A stretch of 64,000 nt of DNA, from positions 62,001 to 126,000 of the forward strand of contig JAHNUO010000016.1 in assembly GCA_019787685.1 (NCBI GenBank), written 5' to 3'. The notes under the pieces were generated by a model. The model did no database searches, was not told the origin of the DNA, and saw only the letters and a list, made by a program, of their open reading frames with translations. The translations under genes and the position numbers were made by a program. Of the stretch, positions 1 to 10,498 are shown one piece after another. How positions within the stretch are numbered: position 1 is the stretch's first letter; each line of letters begins with the position of its first letter. This DNA is from Chiua virens. Lineage: Eukaryota; Basidiomycota; Agaricomycetes; Boletales; Boletaceae.

Positions 1-310
1 CGGAATCACATTCCTTCACCCCCTTTCTATTTCTTTCAATCCCCCTGAGTATTGCATTTCAGCTGGGATTTATTACCATCATCGCCCTCCTCGTATTTTC
101 TCAATCCAGATTGGACTGCCGTGTCTGCTTTTCTATCCATTGTAATCCAGATTCGCCCCAGATTCATCTCAGACTACTCAAAAACCATTTCTTGTCATTC
201 ACCAACTCAGTGTTGTCCCTGGGTCGAATGGAATCACATTCCTTCACCCTCTTCTTTCTCTTTCAATCCCCCTGAGTACTGCACTACAGCCGGGATTTAT
301 TACCTTCACC
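1..310 (-). repeat. LTR-like dispersed repeat, copy A (partial at window edge)
   Basis: Bases about 70-308 match, in inverted orientation, bases about 1,890-2,130 with only scattered differences. Shared landmarks include the GGTGAAGGTAAT start and a CTCAGGGGGATTGAAAG block. A sub-block of about 70 bp occurs twice inside this copy, at 1-80 and 232-305. No coding capacity is seen. It butts directly against a metacaspase-like gene relic at about 310, so it probably inserted into that gene. The LTR or non-autonomous nature is inferred from its dispersal and insertion pattern; no target-site duplication could be confirmed. Confidence 0.6.
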
Positions 311-1069
311 ATGCAAGTTTGGATCTTTTCAAAAATATCCAGGTTCAACTGGGACATAGAGTGGTAGCCCGTATTCATTGTATTCTCCCTTCAAAAGGTA
401 GAAATCGACCACTACATTGTAAATGGTACATGTAGGACTGTCATTTATCAGATCATGGTATCAGTAATAATGCACAGCGGCATTCAGGATATGAGCAAGG
501 TTGTTGAGGCTAACCTTGCATGGAAGTGTTTTCAGCCTAAACTTGTTAACCCACTCGTCAAAGATCCTGAATACAGCCAGTTTGCCTTCCATCGAGACCT
601 GCAGTCTCACTTCCTTGACATTGTCAACAAGTTGAAAGTTCAGGGAATTGGTACCATCACCCCTAGCAATTCACCTCAAGGTCTTTACAAGAACTGGATA
701 GAGATTTCCTCCAGGATCCAGGCAGAGAGGAATTTCGCCTACCTGAGCCAGCTCGGTGGAGACAGCACTTGCAACATGTTTGGATGGGGTGAGTGTTGTC
801 TGAAAATCCTTGATCTTGTCAGAGTCATCGACAATTACAATACCCAGTCTTGAACCCACATCACTGTACAAAGTGAATTCCACGCCAGAGGCAACACCGT
901 GTGCTAATCCAGCATCAATGACATGGGTTCTGTCACTGTCAGTGCGAGTTGAGTGGCAAACCCACATCTCGGCTGTCACTCTCCTGTTGAACAAGGGACA
1001 ATGTTGGTTAAATCCTTCACAGTGAGGAGTCTGCCTGAATGGTTTAGACTGGGTAAACCTCACAATCAT
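311..1069 (-). pseudogene. metacaspase-like (Peptidase C14) C-terminal half, decayed relic
   Basis: Read on the minus strand this aligns block for block with the C-terminal half of the metacaspase gene at 53,781-55,952. Matching blocks are PHCEG, GLAHGV.SGVEFTLY, IKDFQTTL, then KFRLKT, HILNAAVHYY and GLPLYVPVEPG. The frame is broken: there is a stop after the first third (near 671), a TGA where the intact gene has TGG (in HYYWY, about 435), and another TGA near 324. The catalytic p20-like half is absent; the upstream side runs into the hAT element at about 1,127 and the downstream side into repeat copy A. It is therefore an old, dead paralogue and not a fragment of the recent 10 kb triplication, because its residues differ widely from those of the functional copy. 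Confidence 0.85.
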
Positions 1070-1126
1070 TTTATGTACTGAATACCTACCTGACCAGGTG
1101 TATGTGTTGGAGAACTTGGGAGTAGG

Positions 1127-1150
1127 TAGGGATTGGCCTGGGTAAACCCT
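1127..1150. repeat. left terminal inverted repeat of the hAT element
   Basis: TAGGGATTGGCCTGGGTAAACCC pairs with the inverted right end at 5,920-5,945 with a few mismatches and a small gap before AACCC. Confidence 0.6.
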
Positions 1151-1884
1151 CAGGTATCCAGACCCTTACCCACACCCACACCTGGTGAATACCCACACCC
1201 ACATCCTGGGTATCAACCCATGCACAGGGTATATGCAATAACACCCATGGGTACACCCTATGAGGGTATACCCACAGGTCCTAGCATGAATTGGGTAGAA
1301 AAAAAACAAACTATATATGTAGGTAGTGAATACGACTAGATGGCATCCCACTCCACACCCAGCTCCTCCTCGCCACCCATAATGTCTGGCAAGGCTGCAG
1401 TTTTGAGGATATCTTCTGACATTACCAATCCAGCAGTACTCCAATACCTGACACAGAGCAGCGCACAAGTTGACTATGTTGACAAATGGTTATGGATGTG
1501 GCTAAGTAGCAGATGCCCCCGGCTGAACAGCCACTCAATATTGACAGATGTAGCTGAAAAATCTGGTCAGTTGCATAGATCCATGTTTAAGCAAAGAATC
1601 ACTTACCAGGGATGGTCAAATAGTCTAAGGCCATGCATGAGAGGCATGGATAGATTGCCTGGTGTTCGTACCACCACTTCAAAGGATCAGTAACATGCTT
1701 GACATCAGAATTGAGGTACCAGTCAAGCTCAGAGCTGAGATCAGTCAATTTGGGGGGGGCAAGTGCAGCAAGGTTGTCAAACATATTCTACCGTAACAAT
1801 AGCATCAGTATACTAGTGGCATCATCATAAATTGATACATACATCAGATTTCATGTGACCAAGCACAGCTGATGACTTGGCAGA

Positions 1885-2535
1885 TCCACCGGTGAAGGTA
1901 ATATATCCCGGCTGAAGTGCAGTACTCAGGGGGATTGAAAGAAATAGAAAAGAGGGTGAAGGAATGCGATTCCGTTCAACCCAGGGACAACACTGAGTTG
2001 GTGAACGACGAGAAATGGTTTTTGAGTAGTCCGAGATGAATCCGGGGCGAATCTGGATTAAAACGGATAGAAAGGCGGACACGGCAGTCCGAATCTGGAT
2101 CGATAAAACACAAGGAGAGCGAGAGAAAACGAACATCGACCGAAAACGATGTGAGACAGATGCACACGGGCAAAAGCTACTGTATTTTTGTCAATACAGT
2201 GAATTTATAGTCCTCAGGAATACCCTCAGACTCGTCCTAAGTAAGGATAATAATAAAAAGAAGGTTTTCGTATGGTATAAAGTTCAAGAGGCACCCAAAC
2301 ATCCCTGCAAGGGCTGCGTGACATGGTCTAGCCAATGCTAAGTACAAATAAGGAGCATCAAAAATAAAATAAAAGAGTCCGAGGCAAAACGGGTACAGAT
2401 ACAGCAATCCGGATGAGTTCGCACAAGCAGACAGATCAGGATCGGGATCGGGTGACAACGGGGTGCGGAAACATGCTATGCAAGCACAGGGAATACCTAT
2501 TCCCTACACCGGTCTGCTCTCCGTTCATGTTTGTG
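1885..2535 (+). repeat. LTR-like dispersed repeat, copy B, inserted in the hAT transposase
   Basis: Its first about 240 bp are the inverted counterpart of copy A at 1-310. The transposase homology stops on one side at about 1,790-1,885 and resumes at about 2,535, so the intervening 0.6 kb is an insertion. It carries TTTATAGTCCTCAGG...CCTAAGTAAG, a motif also found in the second insertion (TTTATAGTCCTGGGC...CCTAAGTAAG near 3,235-3,285). That suggests related LTR families. No gag/pol reading frame is present. Confidence 0.6.
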
Positions 2536-2912
2536 TGCTGGTTCGCAATGTATGTGCAATCGAATTCCTCACAAACAAGTGTTTCAGTGGTCTTGATCCA
2601 ATTGGGCTTCCAATCAGCAAGCTTGAAGTATTGCAGCTTGTGATGAGGATGTAAGACTGGCAAACAAAATATTGAGAGATGTACACCAAAGTCAAGAAGG
2701 AAATGTACCCATGGCAATTCAATATACTACAGAACCATCAGTCAGCTCATAGTAATGGTCAAGTGTCTTCTTGGCAAGCTTAATGGCAGCACAGACTGCA
2801 GGCGAGAGGGTTGCATTATGAGATTTGGTGGTTAAACTCTCATGAATGACATCCATGGCAGGGATGATGGTCAGGAGATTGGGGGTAGAATGTGAGAAAA
2901 ATAGAGTAGCGT

Positions 2913-3607
2913 TGTAGAAAACAAATAATAGGCAATAAGAAAAAAGGTGGGGCGATAGGTTCGTCCCAAGGGGGGTTATATTTGAAGGAATGATGGATTC
3001 AGGTTTGTCTAAGAGTCCTAGAGGCTGCTGAACAATCTGGAATGAAAAGCGGTCGATGTAAAAGTATCCGGGGTGGAGGTGAGGCGATGAGAGTATTGAT
3101 TCAAGTAGATGAGATGCAGAGGAACGATAGGATGAGGTAAAAGAGAAACTATCCAGCTCACTCACACACGGGAGAGTAAACAGGAGATCTCCTGAATGCC
3201 AAAAGACAATATTTTTGTGTTAGAAACATGGTTTTATAGTCCTGGGCATAACCCAGGACTGTTAAAGGTAATCCAACCCTAAGTAAGTGTACAGGATCGA
3301 TGTAGGGTGAGTATGCTAAGAAGGAGTGTCAAACCTTGTAGATGACAAGGAAAGAAAGGTGTTAGGATAGTAACGACCTTAATAAGGCCAAATCAAATAG
3401 AACAAGTCAAATCAGATGAAGCGGAATACATACAATGAAACCAGATTGGATCACATTGACTCAGATTGGACTCAGATTGGATTTGGATGGATTTGGATGA
3501 TCTGTAAACGCTAGGAATGAAACCAGGCTGGCACGAAGTCGATGGCAGATGAGATGGGACTTGGAGGTAATAGGACATGATGAAGAGTGAGGAAAACATA
3601 TCCTACA
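2913..3607. mobile_element. solo-LTR-like insertion (about 695 bp) in the hAT transposase
   Basis: The transposase reading is interrupted exactly here: upstream coding ends near 3,610 and the next block (ATLFFS) starts near 2,912. The insertion begins TGTAG and ends CTACA, the inverted TG...CA ends of an LTR. The flanking pentamers are AGCGT and ACTGT, a poor target-site duplication match (3 of 5), as expected for an old event. It contains a TATAGTCC-type motif shared with copy B and a short tandem GATTGGATTTGGATGGATTTGGA stretch near 3,470. Confidence 0.6.
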
Positions 3608-5919
3608 ACTGTAAGGAGTGTCTAACTCCTACACCATGTCCCCAAGCTCAAACCTTCTCAAGTCTCATCTCTGGGTTATACAGTCAACCATATTGTGATG
3701 CAAGATGGCGTAATCAAGCATATCAAATGTTGAGTTCCATCATGTCACCACATCATGTGGTAAGAGCATTGCTGGTACCTTCAAGTCCTGCAAGATTTGC
3801 TTCCAGGCCAGCAAGAGTACTGTCATTGAGCAGATAATTTTGAACGCAAGTTTTCGGATCTGAAGGGGTTAGTAAGGACACAGGTGTGTCTGTGATGCCA
3901 TGCATACCTTTGCAAGCACTAACTTCACCGGTGCTACATTGTCATGTAGCTTTCTCCTTTCGTCTCCATCCAACAATGCAGCCTCGTCATGCCAACCTGC
4001 CTCATTGTCCATTTCCTCTCCACCCTCATCATTCAATCTGCCTGCTGCCTCAAGTTCTTCATCACGGTCCATCAGGTCATCCAGGTCTGTCCAATCTCCA
4101 CTATTCAATGCGCTCGCTTCGAGTTCTAACATCTCATCCATTTCTTTTTTTTTCATATCAAACACTCAGATCATCGATTTGGCAACAAGATTCACAACAT
4201 GCAGAAAGCATCAGGTCCGGCCATACTCCCCTCCAAACCATGGATTAAGCTTGGCGAGGTGGTCAATCATCACCTCGTTGTTGCTTGCATTGTCACAAGT
4301 CACGCTCAACATCTAGATATCAAAGTCAAGTAAGTCATTGATAGTATGTCATTGTGGCATGTTCTATTTACCTTTGCTGACACTCCAAACACCTCCAGGA
4401 CCTCATGAAAAGTAGTCACAAGTGCTTTCCCTGTGTTGGACTGTACATGTGTTATCGTTCAGCATAAATGTGGTGAGTTGTCACACACCTTTGCCACTTC
4501 AATGATATCTAACGGAAATGTTAGTGGTGTGCTGTCCTTTTCAAGGTGTATGGAAAACACCATGAATGCTTGATGGTTCAGGGATGTCCACGCATCTGTC
4601 ATGAAGTGTAACCGTCCCTTGTATTCCTGAGGTATGTCAATATCATTTACACACAGAAATGTGCTAATCTTGACACACCTTCAAGATTTTCGTGATCCAT
4701 GTGCGCGTGTGCACAAAGACTTGTTTGACATCATGTGAGACAGTCTCAGGTGAAGGTATGTAATGTTCTGGTCTCCCTGTCTTTGTTGTATTCAAAAATG
4801 GCTAATCACACACGATACTGAATGAACACAGGCACTCAGTGACCCATCACACGCACTCAGCCCTGGGTACACTGATTAGCAACTCGCATGGGTTGCCTAA
4901 CAACAAGAATACTTGCCATGTCTCAGCACATGTATGGGAACAAAAACTGTATGTCAGTTTCCCTGTTCCTTTACATTCGAAAGATGCCGCGATTGACCCA
5001 TCGCAAAGGATATCCTTGACAATCATCTTGCGTACCTCGGCCGCATCCCTGGCCTTGTCTGCAGCTGAGAGAGCACCATCCCCCCAGCATGCCTGGGCAT
5101 GCTTGTGCATATTTGATGTGGAACATGGGTCCTTCGTGTCTAGGTAATGGCGTATCTCGACCTTGCACCCATGATCACTGCATTTGAATATCTCAGCACA
5201 TCGACCATCAAACTTGTGGATCTCTGGCTCAGGCCCAAAGAAGGCATAAACAGGTGATGTTAATTATTTTGGTTGTTGCTCTATGAATGTATGAGCTGAT
5301 AGTTTTGATCAACAAGGCCTGTCCACCTACTTTTCTGTGTCACGACAGGACAAGGTGCCTCCACTTCGGTGATACTTGGTGATTGGGCTTGTATGTTTTC
5401 AGTGTCATGGTCACTGTCACCATCAGAGCCCGCTGTCTCATCTGCAACAGGTTCCATGTCATACAAGTCTTTCAAGTCCCTGTTGGTCAGAGTTTTCAAT
5501 CTCTTGCTCTTTTTGGGGCCACTATTGACCTCTCCAGTAATGGTAGGCACACTTGCTGCACTAATGTCACCATTTTTCTGCTTTCTAGAGTTTTTCCCAC
5601 TGGCAGGTTTGTCAATGGTAGCTGCCTATGCCTTTTTGGTTAGTTTGATTTGGCGTTTTGATGGCTGAATGGACTTGGACATAGTGCTGCAGTGATAGAA
5701 GCCTGAGAAGCCTGCTATTTTTGTTGGTCAGATGATGTTGATCTCAGATGGATCTGGGGCTGAAACCTTGGTTAACATGTACTATATAGTTTTTCATTAG
5801 ATCATTTTGTATAGCTTTTCTGAGCAAACCCAGCTGATGGGTCCAGGTTGGGTCATGGGTATGACAAATAGGTACCCACACCCACACCTGACAGGCACCC
5901 ACACCCGAGACCCACGTGG

Positions 5920-5945
5920 GTTACCCCAACCCATGCCATTCCCTA
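5920..5945. repeat. right terminal inverted repeat of the hAT element
   Basis: On the complementary strand it starts TAGGGAATGGCATGGGTT, the partner of the left end at 1,127. ACCCACACCC-type subterminal motifs lie just inside. Confidence 0.6.
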
Positions 5946-6336
5946 TTGATTAATAATGTGTTACCATGCTTGCTGGGTTGATTTTGTCTGATGTCTCATG
6001 CTAGGAATGCATTTTTTAAAAATATTAATCAATCTAGCCTGATATGCCAGTAGGAGTCACCCTAATAGTCAGATTGACCTGTCATATGGTACTTTCTGTC
6101 CATGGTAGCCTAGTCTTTGACAGGCTGCCCAGTTTTGCCCTTACTGTGAAACTAGGGTTATCCTCCCAGTCTGTCAGCCTGTCTAATAATGTGCCCTGTC
6201 TAGTCCAGGGTAGGAAAGAATAGGGCCAGACTAAAGACTCTTGCCCAGGTCTAGACAATTGGGAACCTTGCTGTAGGTTTCTGTAAGATCTGGTGTGCTG
6301 GCCAATACTGTCCAGTTGTGTCCAAAAGAAGGCTAG
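5946..6336. other. non-coding stretch next to the hAT element
   Basis: No open frame, motif or repeat partner in the window was recognised. The metacaspase relic on the other side of the hAT element does not continue here, so either the flank is deleted or the insertion site was not inside that gene. Confidence 0.5.
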
Positions 6337-6504
6337 TTTGCTGATGTGTCGGACCTTGCGTTACTGAGCCCATCTCATCATGCAACTCCTACCAGCTCTC
6401 ACCTTGCAACACCACTGACACCTAATCTTCCAACACTGTCGACATCTAATCTTCCAAGACCGCTGACATCTAACCTTGCAACACTGCCAATGTCTAATCT
6501 TGCA
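6337..6504 (+). repeat. 24-bp tandem repeat, about 7 units
   Basis: Seven degenerate 24-mers follow each other, e.g. units starting 6,385, 6,409, 6,433, 6,457 and 6,481, most ending CTTGCA or CTTCCA. In the open frame starting at 6,346 the unit encodes an 8-residue repeat of the type TPLTPNLP / TLSTSNLP / RPLTSNLA. The period is a multiple of three, and the repeat is therefore length-variable without breaking the frame. Confidence 0.85.
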
Positions 6505-7159
6505 ACCCTTGCATCTGATTGCAGACTGCCACTATTCCACAGCCACCTAGTTGTGTAGCCCATGTATGCATCCAACTCAGCCGGGTTACATCTCTTTGCT
6601 GACCTTGTCCTGGGTGTGTTCCCCAACAACAACTTCCTTACTGAGCTCAACACTTGGAACCAACTATTCGAAGCACCATCCCTACCCCAATGCTCAGATT
6701 TCAGCAATCCCTCACTACTGAGCAATGCCTTGATGCAGCTGTTCATGTCCATGGATTTCAGCAGCATATACTCAGCCTCAAGTTTTGACTCGGACCTTAA
6801 TCAGTTTGGGGCATTTGGAGCCCTGGATCTCAGCAGAGATAGTTCTGTGTCCCGAGCAATAAACAACAAGCCTCTCTCCCTGATTCACTCAAGTTCATCC
6901 ACTTCGCTCTCTGGTCTGCCACCTGACTCAGACACCCAACCACTACATCGACTGTTACCAATGTTACCAGCTTTGATTGACCACAATCACCATGACAATT
7001 CATTGTTGGGACGTGCAAAGTGAAAGTCGATCCAGTCCCAGCGTGCTGAGAGGGATAATGCAATTGGGAAGGAGAACAGCCAGCAGAAGTCAAAAGTGGA
7101 TAAATGCTCAGTCGAGGGTGACCCCACAGTCAAGGGCACATCAAGAAGCAAGTAAGTCA
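6346..7159 (+). pseudogene. fragment of an unrecognised transposon-associated fungal gene
   Basis: Two consecutive open stretches (6,346-6,558 and 6,562-7,023) are Ser/Pro/Leu-rich and of low complexity. After an in-frame TGA at 7,021 the same frame goes on as a basic, charged segment (RAERDNAIGKENSQQKSK) up to a consensus donor GTAAGT near 7,156. The basic KEN-containing segment resembles low-complexity proteins often found near basidiomycete transposons, but no domain can be named. The N-terminal part carries the 8-residue repeats. It may be a pseudogene or one exon of a poorly conserved gene. Confidence 0.35.
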
Positions 7160-8840
7160 CAACATCTACCCTTATGGGTCAACACTGATGTGCAACATCC
7201 AACAGGAAATGCAAACTTAATTAGTTTTTGTGTGCACAAGCTAATAGTAGTGTACTAAACAAGTACATAGTATACCAGTGTACAACAAATGAGTCAATCA
7301 CCTTGAGTTATGTATGAGACTCCACTTAAAAGCTTGATGATGGAATGAATGTGTGGAAACTTGAAGCCACATGGTCGGAAAGAATGCTTGAAAATGAAAC
7401 ATATATTGAATTGAGACATAGTACATGAAGGGTTCATACTACAAGGGTGAGATGATGTATGACACCGACATGACATACTGGGACAAATGTGCACAGAAAA
7501 GAAGACACCTCTCAACACATGCAGACCATATGCAAGAGCAAAAGACATTGACGAACATATGTTCACAGCGAACGCACAAACAGAGAGACATAGTCGTAAA
7601 GAGGGGGGAAGGAACCACAAATCTGCATAGATGGTAGACCATGACACAGCCTTTAATGGGGAAATGATACTGCAAGTGTTGCAAGCATGCGCAAGCCTGC
7701 AATGAGCTTGAGTGAGCTTGCAATGCTTGCAGTATGTGCTGCAAGTTATCATTATCGTTGATGAAGGACTCAGTGATTGGGATTGGTACTTGGTGTTGTA
7801 AAAGTCTTGCAGGAGTCCTGGCAACAACAGTATTGCATTGTTGCAAAAGCAGATGAAGTGATTATGCAAGCTTGTGACAGATGAGATATTGCAACATGGT
7901 GTTGTACAGCATTGTAGAATACAATGTATCAAACAGGATGAATTGCAGACTTTCACAACTGTATTTCTTATCTGTCATTCGTGCAAATCTTTGCTGACAG
8001 TAATATTAGGATTGTTCTGCAATATTCTAACACTATTGCCTTGATTGTTCACCTGATGAAAAAAGGGACGAAGGCTGAAAGAGACTCCCATGCTTGCAAA
8101 GAGGTGTAGCAAGTAGAATGGAGGAACAGGCAAACAACCTCGCTATACTTATAATTTCAATATGCTGTGGACTGCAGTACATGCACAATGCAGAATCCTG
8201 CACACTAAGTCGCCATTTCTTGAAGGTCAATGATGCCTGTCCCTAATATAGGTCAGACGCAGTGAAACATGGCTTTTCACAGGGTGTGCCATCTTTTTCG
8301 ATCAGATAGGGGTATTTGCTTATATAAGCGTCACGCGCTGTTGCCACCATGAAAGGGTGTCGGTGTCATTCCCACATCTCGCTAGTCTTGCATATTGCCA
8401 GAACACATGCCGTCACAGTTCGTGCCAGTGACTGACTCAGAGATAAATCAACGCCGTTCGGATGCAGCCTCCTCGTCCATGAGCTAAACCACCGAAGCCA
8501 AATGTTTGTTACTGCGAACTAACTGTCTGGCAGGTAGTTACGGTAAATCTCCAGCGAAGCGTGAAGCAGCATTTCCGATGCCGGCGAAGTTCCATGGTCG
8601 ACAAACGTACATGATTTAGATCGGCCTACTAGTACATTACATTATGACGGTGACAAGGTACGGCATCATACTCGGCAACGTTTTTTGACAAAAACCTCAC
8701 AAATGGCCCTTGCAGAAGATGGTCTGCCGTTGGTTGACCTCCTTCTGTTCTTTCTCCACTGTTTTCCCTTCGTTCCAGTGCCTTGGAACAAATAGTACTA
8801 CGAATTAGGCGCAGTCTCGCTCGACAGGCCGTTGCACGTC
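7160..8840. other. gene-poor stretch between the repeat region and the esterase gene
   Basis: A long minus-strand open frame (7,294-7,956) shows no domain, and its lower part overlaps TGCAAG/CTTGCAA-rich DNA (7,665-7,740), so it is not accepted as a gene. A TATATAAG box at 8,321-8,328 has no gene close downstream. The last 300 bp before 8,841 should include the esterase promoter, but no clear element was identified. Confidence 0.5.
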
Positions 8841-10093
8841 ATGTTCCGGTTCTCTCCAGTCACTATCCTCATTCTCATGGTAGTCACGGTCTGCGCTCGA
8901 CTGCATTCACGTCACGGATACAACGATGGAATTCATCTTGCTGTTGGACCTCGATGTGGACCCCTTCCTGGTCCCGTAGCAGACATGAATGCCGGTCTAA
9001 ACCTCAACCGATACAGGACCATCGTTTCCTTTGGCGTGCGTCCACATTTGAACCGATCTATTTTCGTTCTCAGTTGTTTTTCAGGACTCTTACACAGATG
9101 GGGGCAGGCATGACGGAGGACCACTTGCACCTGCTGTCATACATCCACCCAGTGGATTTGCTGGAGGTCGTTCGACCAATGGCCCTCTATGGGTGGAGGA
9201 TATTGCCAGTGATATTGGCGCTACCTTGATGGATTACGCTGTAGGTGTTATGCCTTTCCCAAGAAAACGAAAACCTGAACTGCTATTTCAGTTGTCAAGT
9301 GCCGTTACGAACATCACTTTGTGGCCAAGCAACCCATATCCTCGTGATTTCATCATGCAGAGTAGGCTATTTTGCCCTTGTGTTTGCCAAATTTTCTAAC
9401 CCGGCGCATCCAGCAACCACGTTTTTGAACCAATCCAATGATTTAGACCCGGAGACAACGCTGTATGCTCTCTTTTTTGGAATTAAGTAAAACTACCTCT
9501 TAAACCATTGTCATTTGAATGAATGGAAATCTCCTAGCGACTGGGAAGATTCATTTGGTTTGCCCTATTCCTTTCTCATCGAATTTCAAACTGAGTTTTG
9601 TGCTTGAGCAGTTGACGGCGATAATCTTCCCCAAGCAGCACAGGATCTCCTTGGGCAAATCAGTCGCCTCTCCAGCCCCCCTACAAACGCTAGGAATTTT
9701 CTCGTAACCGACGTGTACGGTCGTGGTACCGAGAATGCCTGGGGTCAACAGTGGATACAATTGATCTACGATGGGCTAGCGCGGTTCCGTTCACAGGACC
9801 CACCGCTTAATGTCGCCTTCGTTAACTTTGCGACTATCTGGGATGGGGTTCTCGGTCCTTCTCCAGGCTACCGTGCGTTTGGGTACACGAATACGTCGGC
9901 CTGCGTCGTTGGTAATGAATGGTGTGATGATCCTGAACATTACTTCTATTGGTTCCAAGGGTGAGTGGCGTTTTCTGATCGACCGATGTCATTCAGTTTA
10001 TGATGGCCCGATGTTAGGCATCCCACGAAAGAGACGCATCGTATCATGGCCGATTTCGTCGAGAGAGTCTTGTTCATGTGTCGCGTGGACTGA
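8841..10093 (+). CDS. secreted GDSL/SGNH-family esterase (CE16-like)
   Basis: Seven exons (8841-9035, 9085-9240, 9292-9361, 9414-9486, 9538-9557, 9612-9960, 10018-10093) join without a stop to give 312 residues; all six introns (49-57 bp) are GT-AG, the third with a perfect CTAAC branch site. The protein starts with a hydrophobic signal peptide (FSPVTILILMVVTVC). The block I nucleophile motif FGDSYTDGG falls at about residue 65 and is split by intron 1. The oxyanion-type block FFGINDW is at about 165 and the catalytic His block, YFYWFQGHPT, lies near the C-terminus. The family includes fungal acetylesterases acting on plant cell-wall sugars and lipase-like acylhydrolases; substrate cannot be told from sequence. 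It is convergent with the aspartic protease, 405 bp away. Confidence 0.88.
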
Positions 10094-10498
10094 TCGACGT
10101 GGACTTCTTCACATTGTTCATATATTCATAGCAACACTAACATACGAGAATAATAGTATACCCTGAATTCTGCTCTTCGAGCGCAAGCTTGAATAGATGG
10201 TGTATCTTCTCTTTGGTAGTTAAACGATAGGTATTCATGGACTCGCCCATGTGAATGTGCACACGATTGACCTAACTTCAAGTCCCCATTCGTTCAATGT
10301 GGAAAAGCATTCAGGCCTCAGGGTCGATCGATATCGGTGTCGAAATTTGTTTTATCAATAGGTAGCATTTTTCCGAGTCTCGACCGTGTTCGCAAGACCA
10401 ATAGAAATAAGTATACACCAAAGTCGCCCAACCTTAACTAAATAACAAATCTACAGACGTGCGTACGAAATGGATTGAGTCAGCAGACATCCAGGCCT
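10094..10498. other. intergenic region between convergent esterase and protease genes
   Basis: Holds the 3' ends of both transcripts. No open frame with domain support and no repeat were seen. Confidence 0.6.

Larger units (their letters stand above)
1320..5690 (-). pseudogene. hAT transposase (BED zinc finger, RNase H-like core, dimerisation domain), broken
   Basis: Reading from 5,690 downwards on the minus strand: a basic N-terminus, then a BED-type zinc finger (KCSDHGCKVEIRHYL followed by NMHKHAQAC, about 5,190-5,090). The catalytic core follows, with HFMTDAWTSLNHQAFM (about 4,620-4,560). Next are an acidic Asp/Glu-rich stretch (4,165-3,870), a WNSTFDML block (about 3,740), an ATLFFSHSTPNL/IPAMD block (2,920-2,850) and HPHHKLQYFK (about 2,660). 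The C-terminal hAT dimerisation region has WWYEHQAIYP and MALDYLTIP (1,690-1,600). Frames shift repeatedly and two LTR-like insertions split the gene, so it cannot be active. Order and spacing match fungal hAT transposases of about 800-900 residues. Confidence 0.85.
1127..5945 (-). mobile_element. decayed hAT-superfamily DNA transposon
   Basis: The element is bounded by imperfect terminal inverted repeats. The left end (1,127 on) reads TAGGGATTGGCCTGGGT; the right end, reverse complemented from 5,945, reads TAGGGAATGGCATGGGTT. Both subterminal regions (1,150-1,280 and 5,830-5,935) are crowded with ACCCACACCC motifs, typical of hAT subterminal repeats. The interior encodes a minus-strand BED/hAT transposase broken by stops and by two insertions (about 1,885-2,535 and 2,913-3,607). 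The 8-bp flanks (GGAGTAGG and TTGATTAA) do not match, so a target-site duplication is not supported and the exact ends may be off by a few bases. Confidence 0.75.

Noticed and set aside
455..853. Plus-strand open frame of 132 codons
   Set aside because: Lies antisense to the metacaspase relic, whose homology is on the minus strand.
6337..6504. CRISPR-like array
   Set aside because: The units are contiguous 24-mers without spacers, in a eukaryotic genome; a minisatellite explains them.
7294..7956. 220-codon minus-strand open frame
   Set aside because: Cys/Ser/His-rich without any domain; it overlaps TGCAAG-type repetitive DNA and has no intron signals or partner.
8321..8328. TATATAAG as promoter of the esterase gene
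   Set aside because: More than 500 bp from the start codon and with no supporting signal; may belong to nothing.
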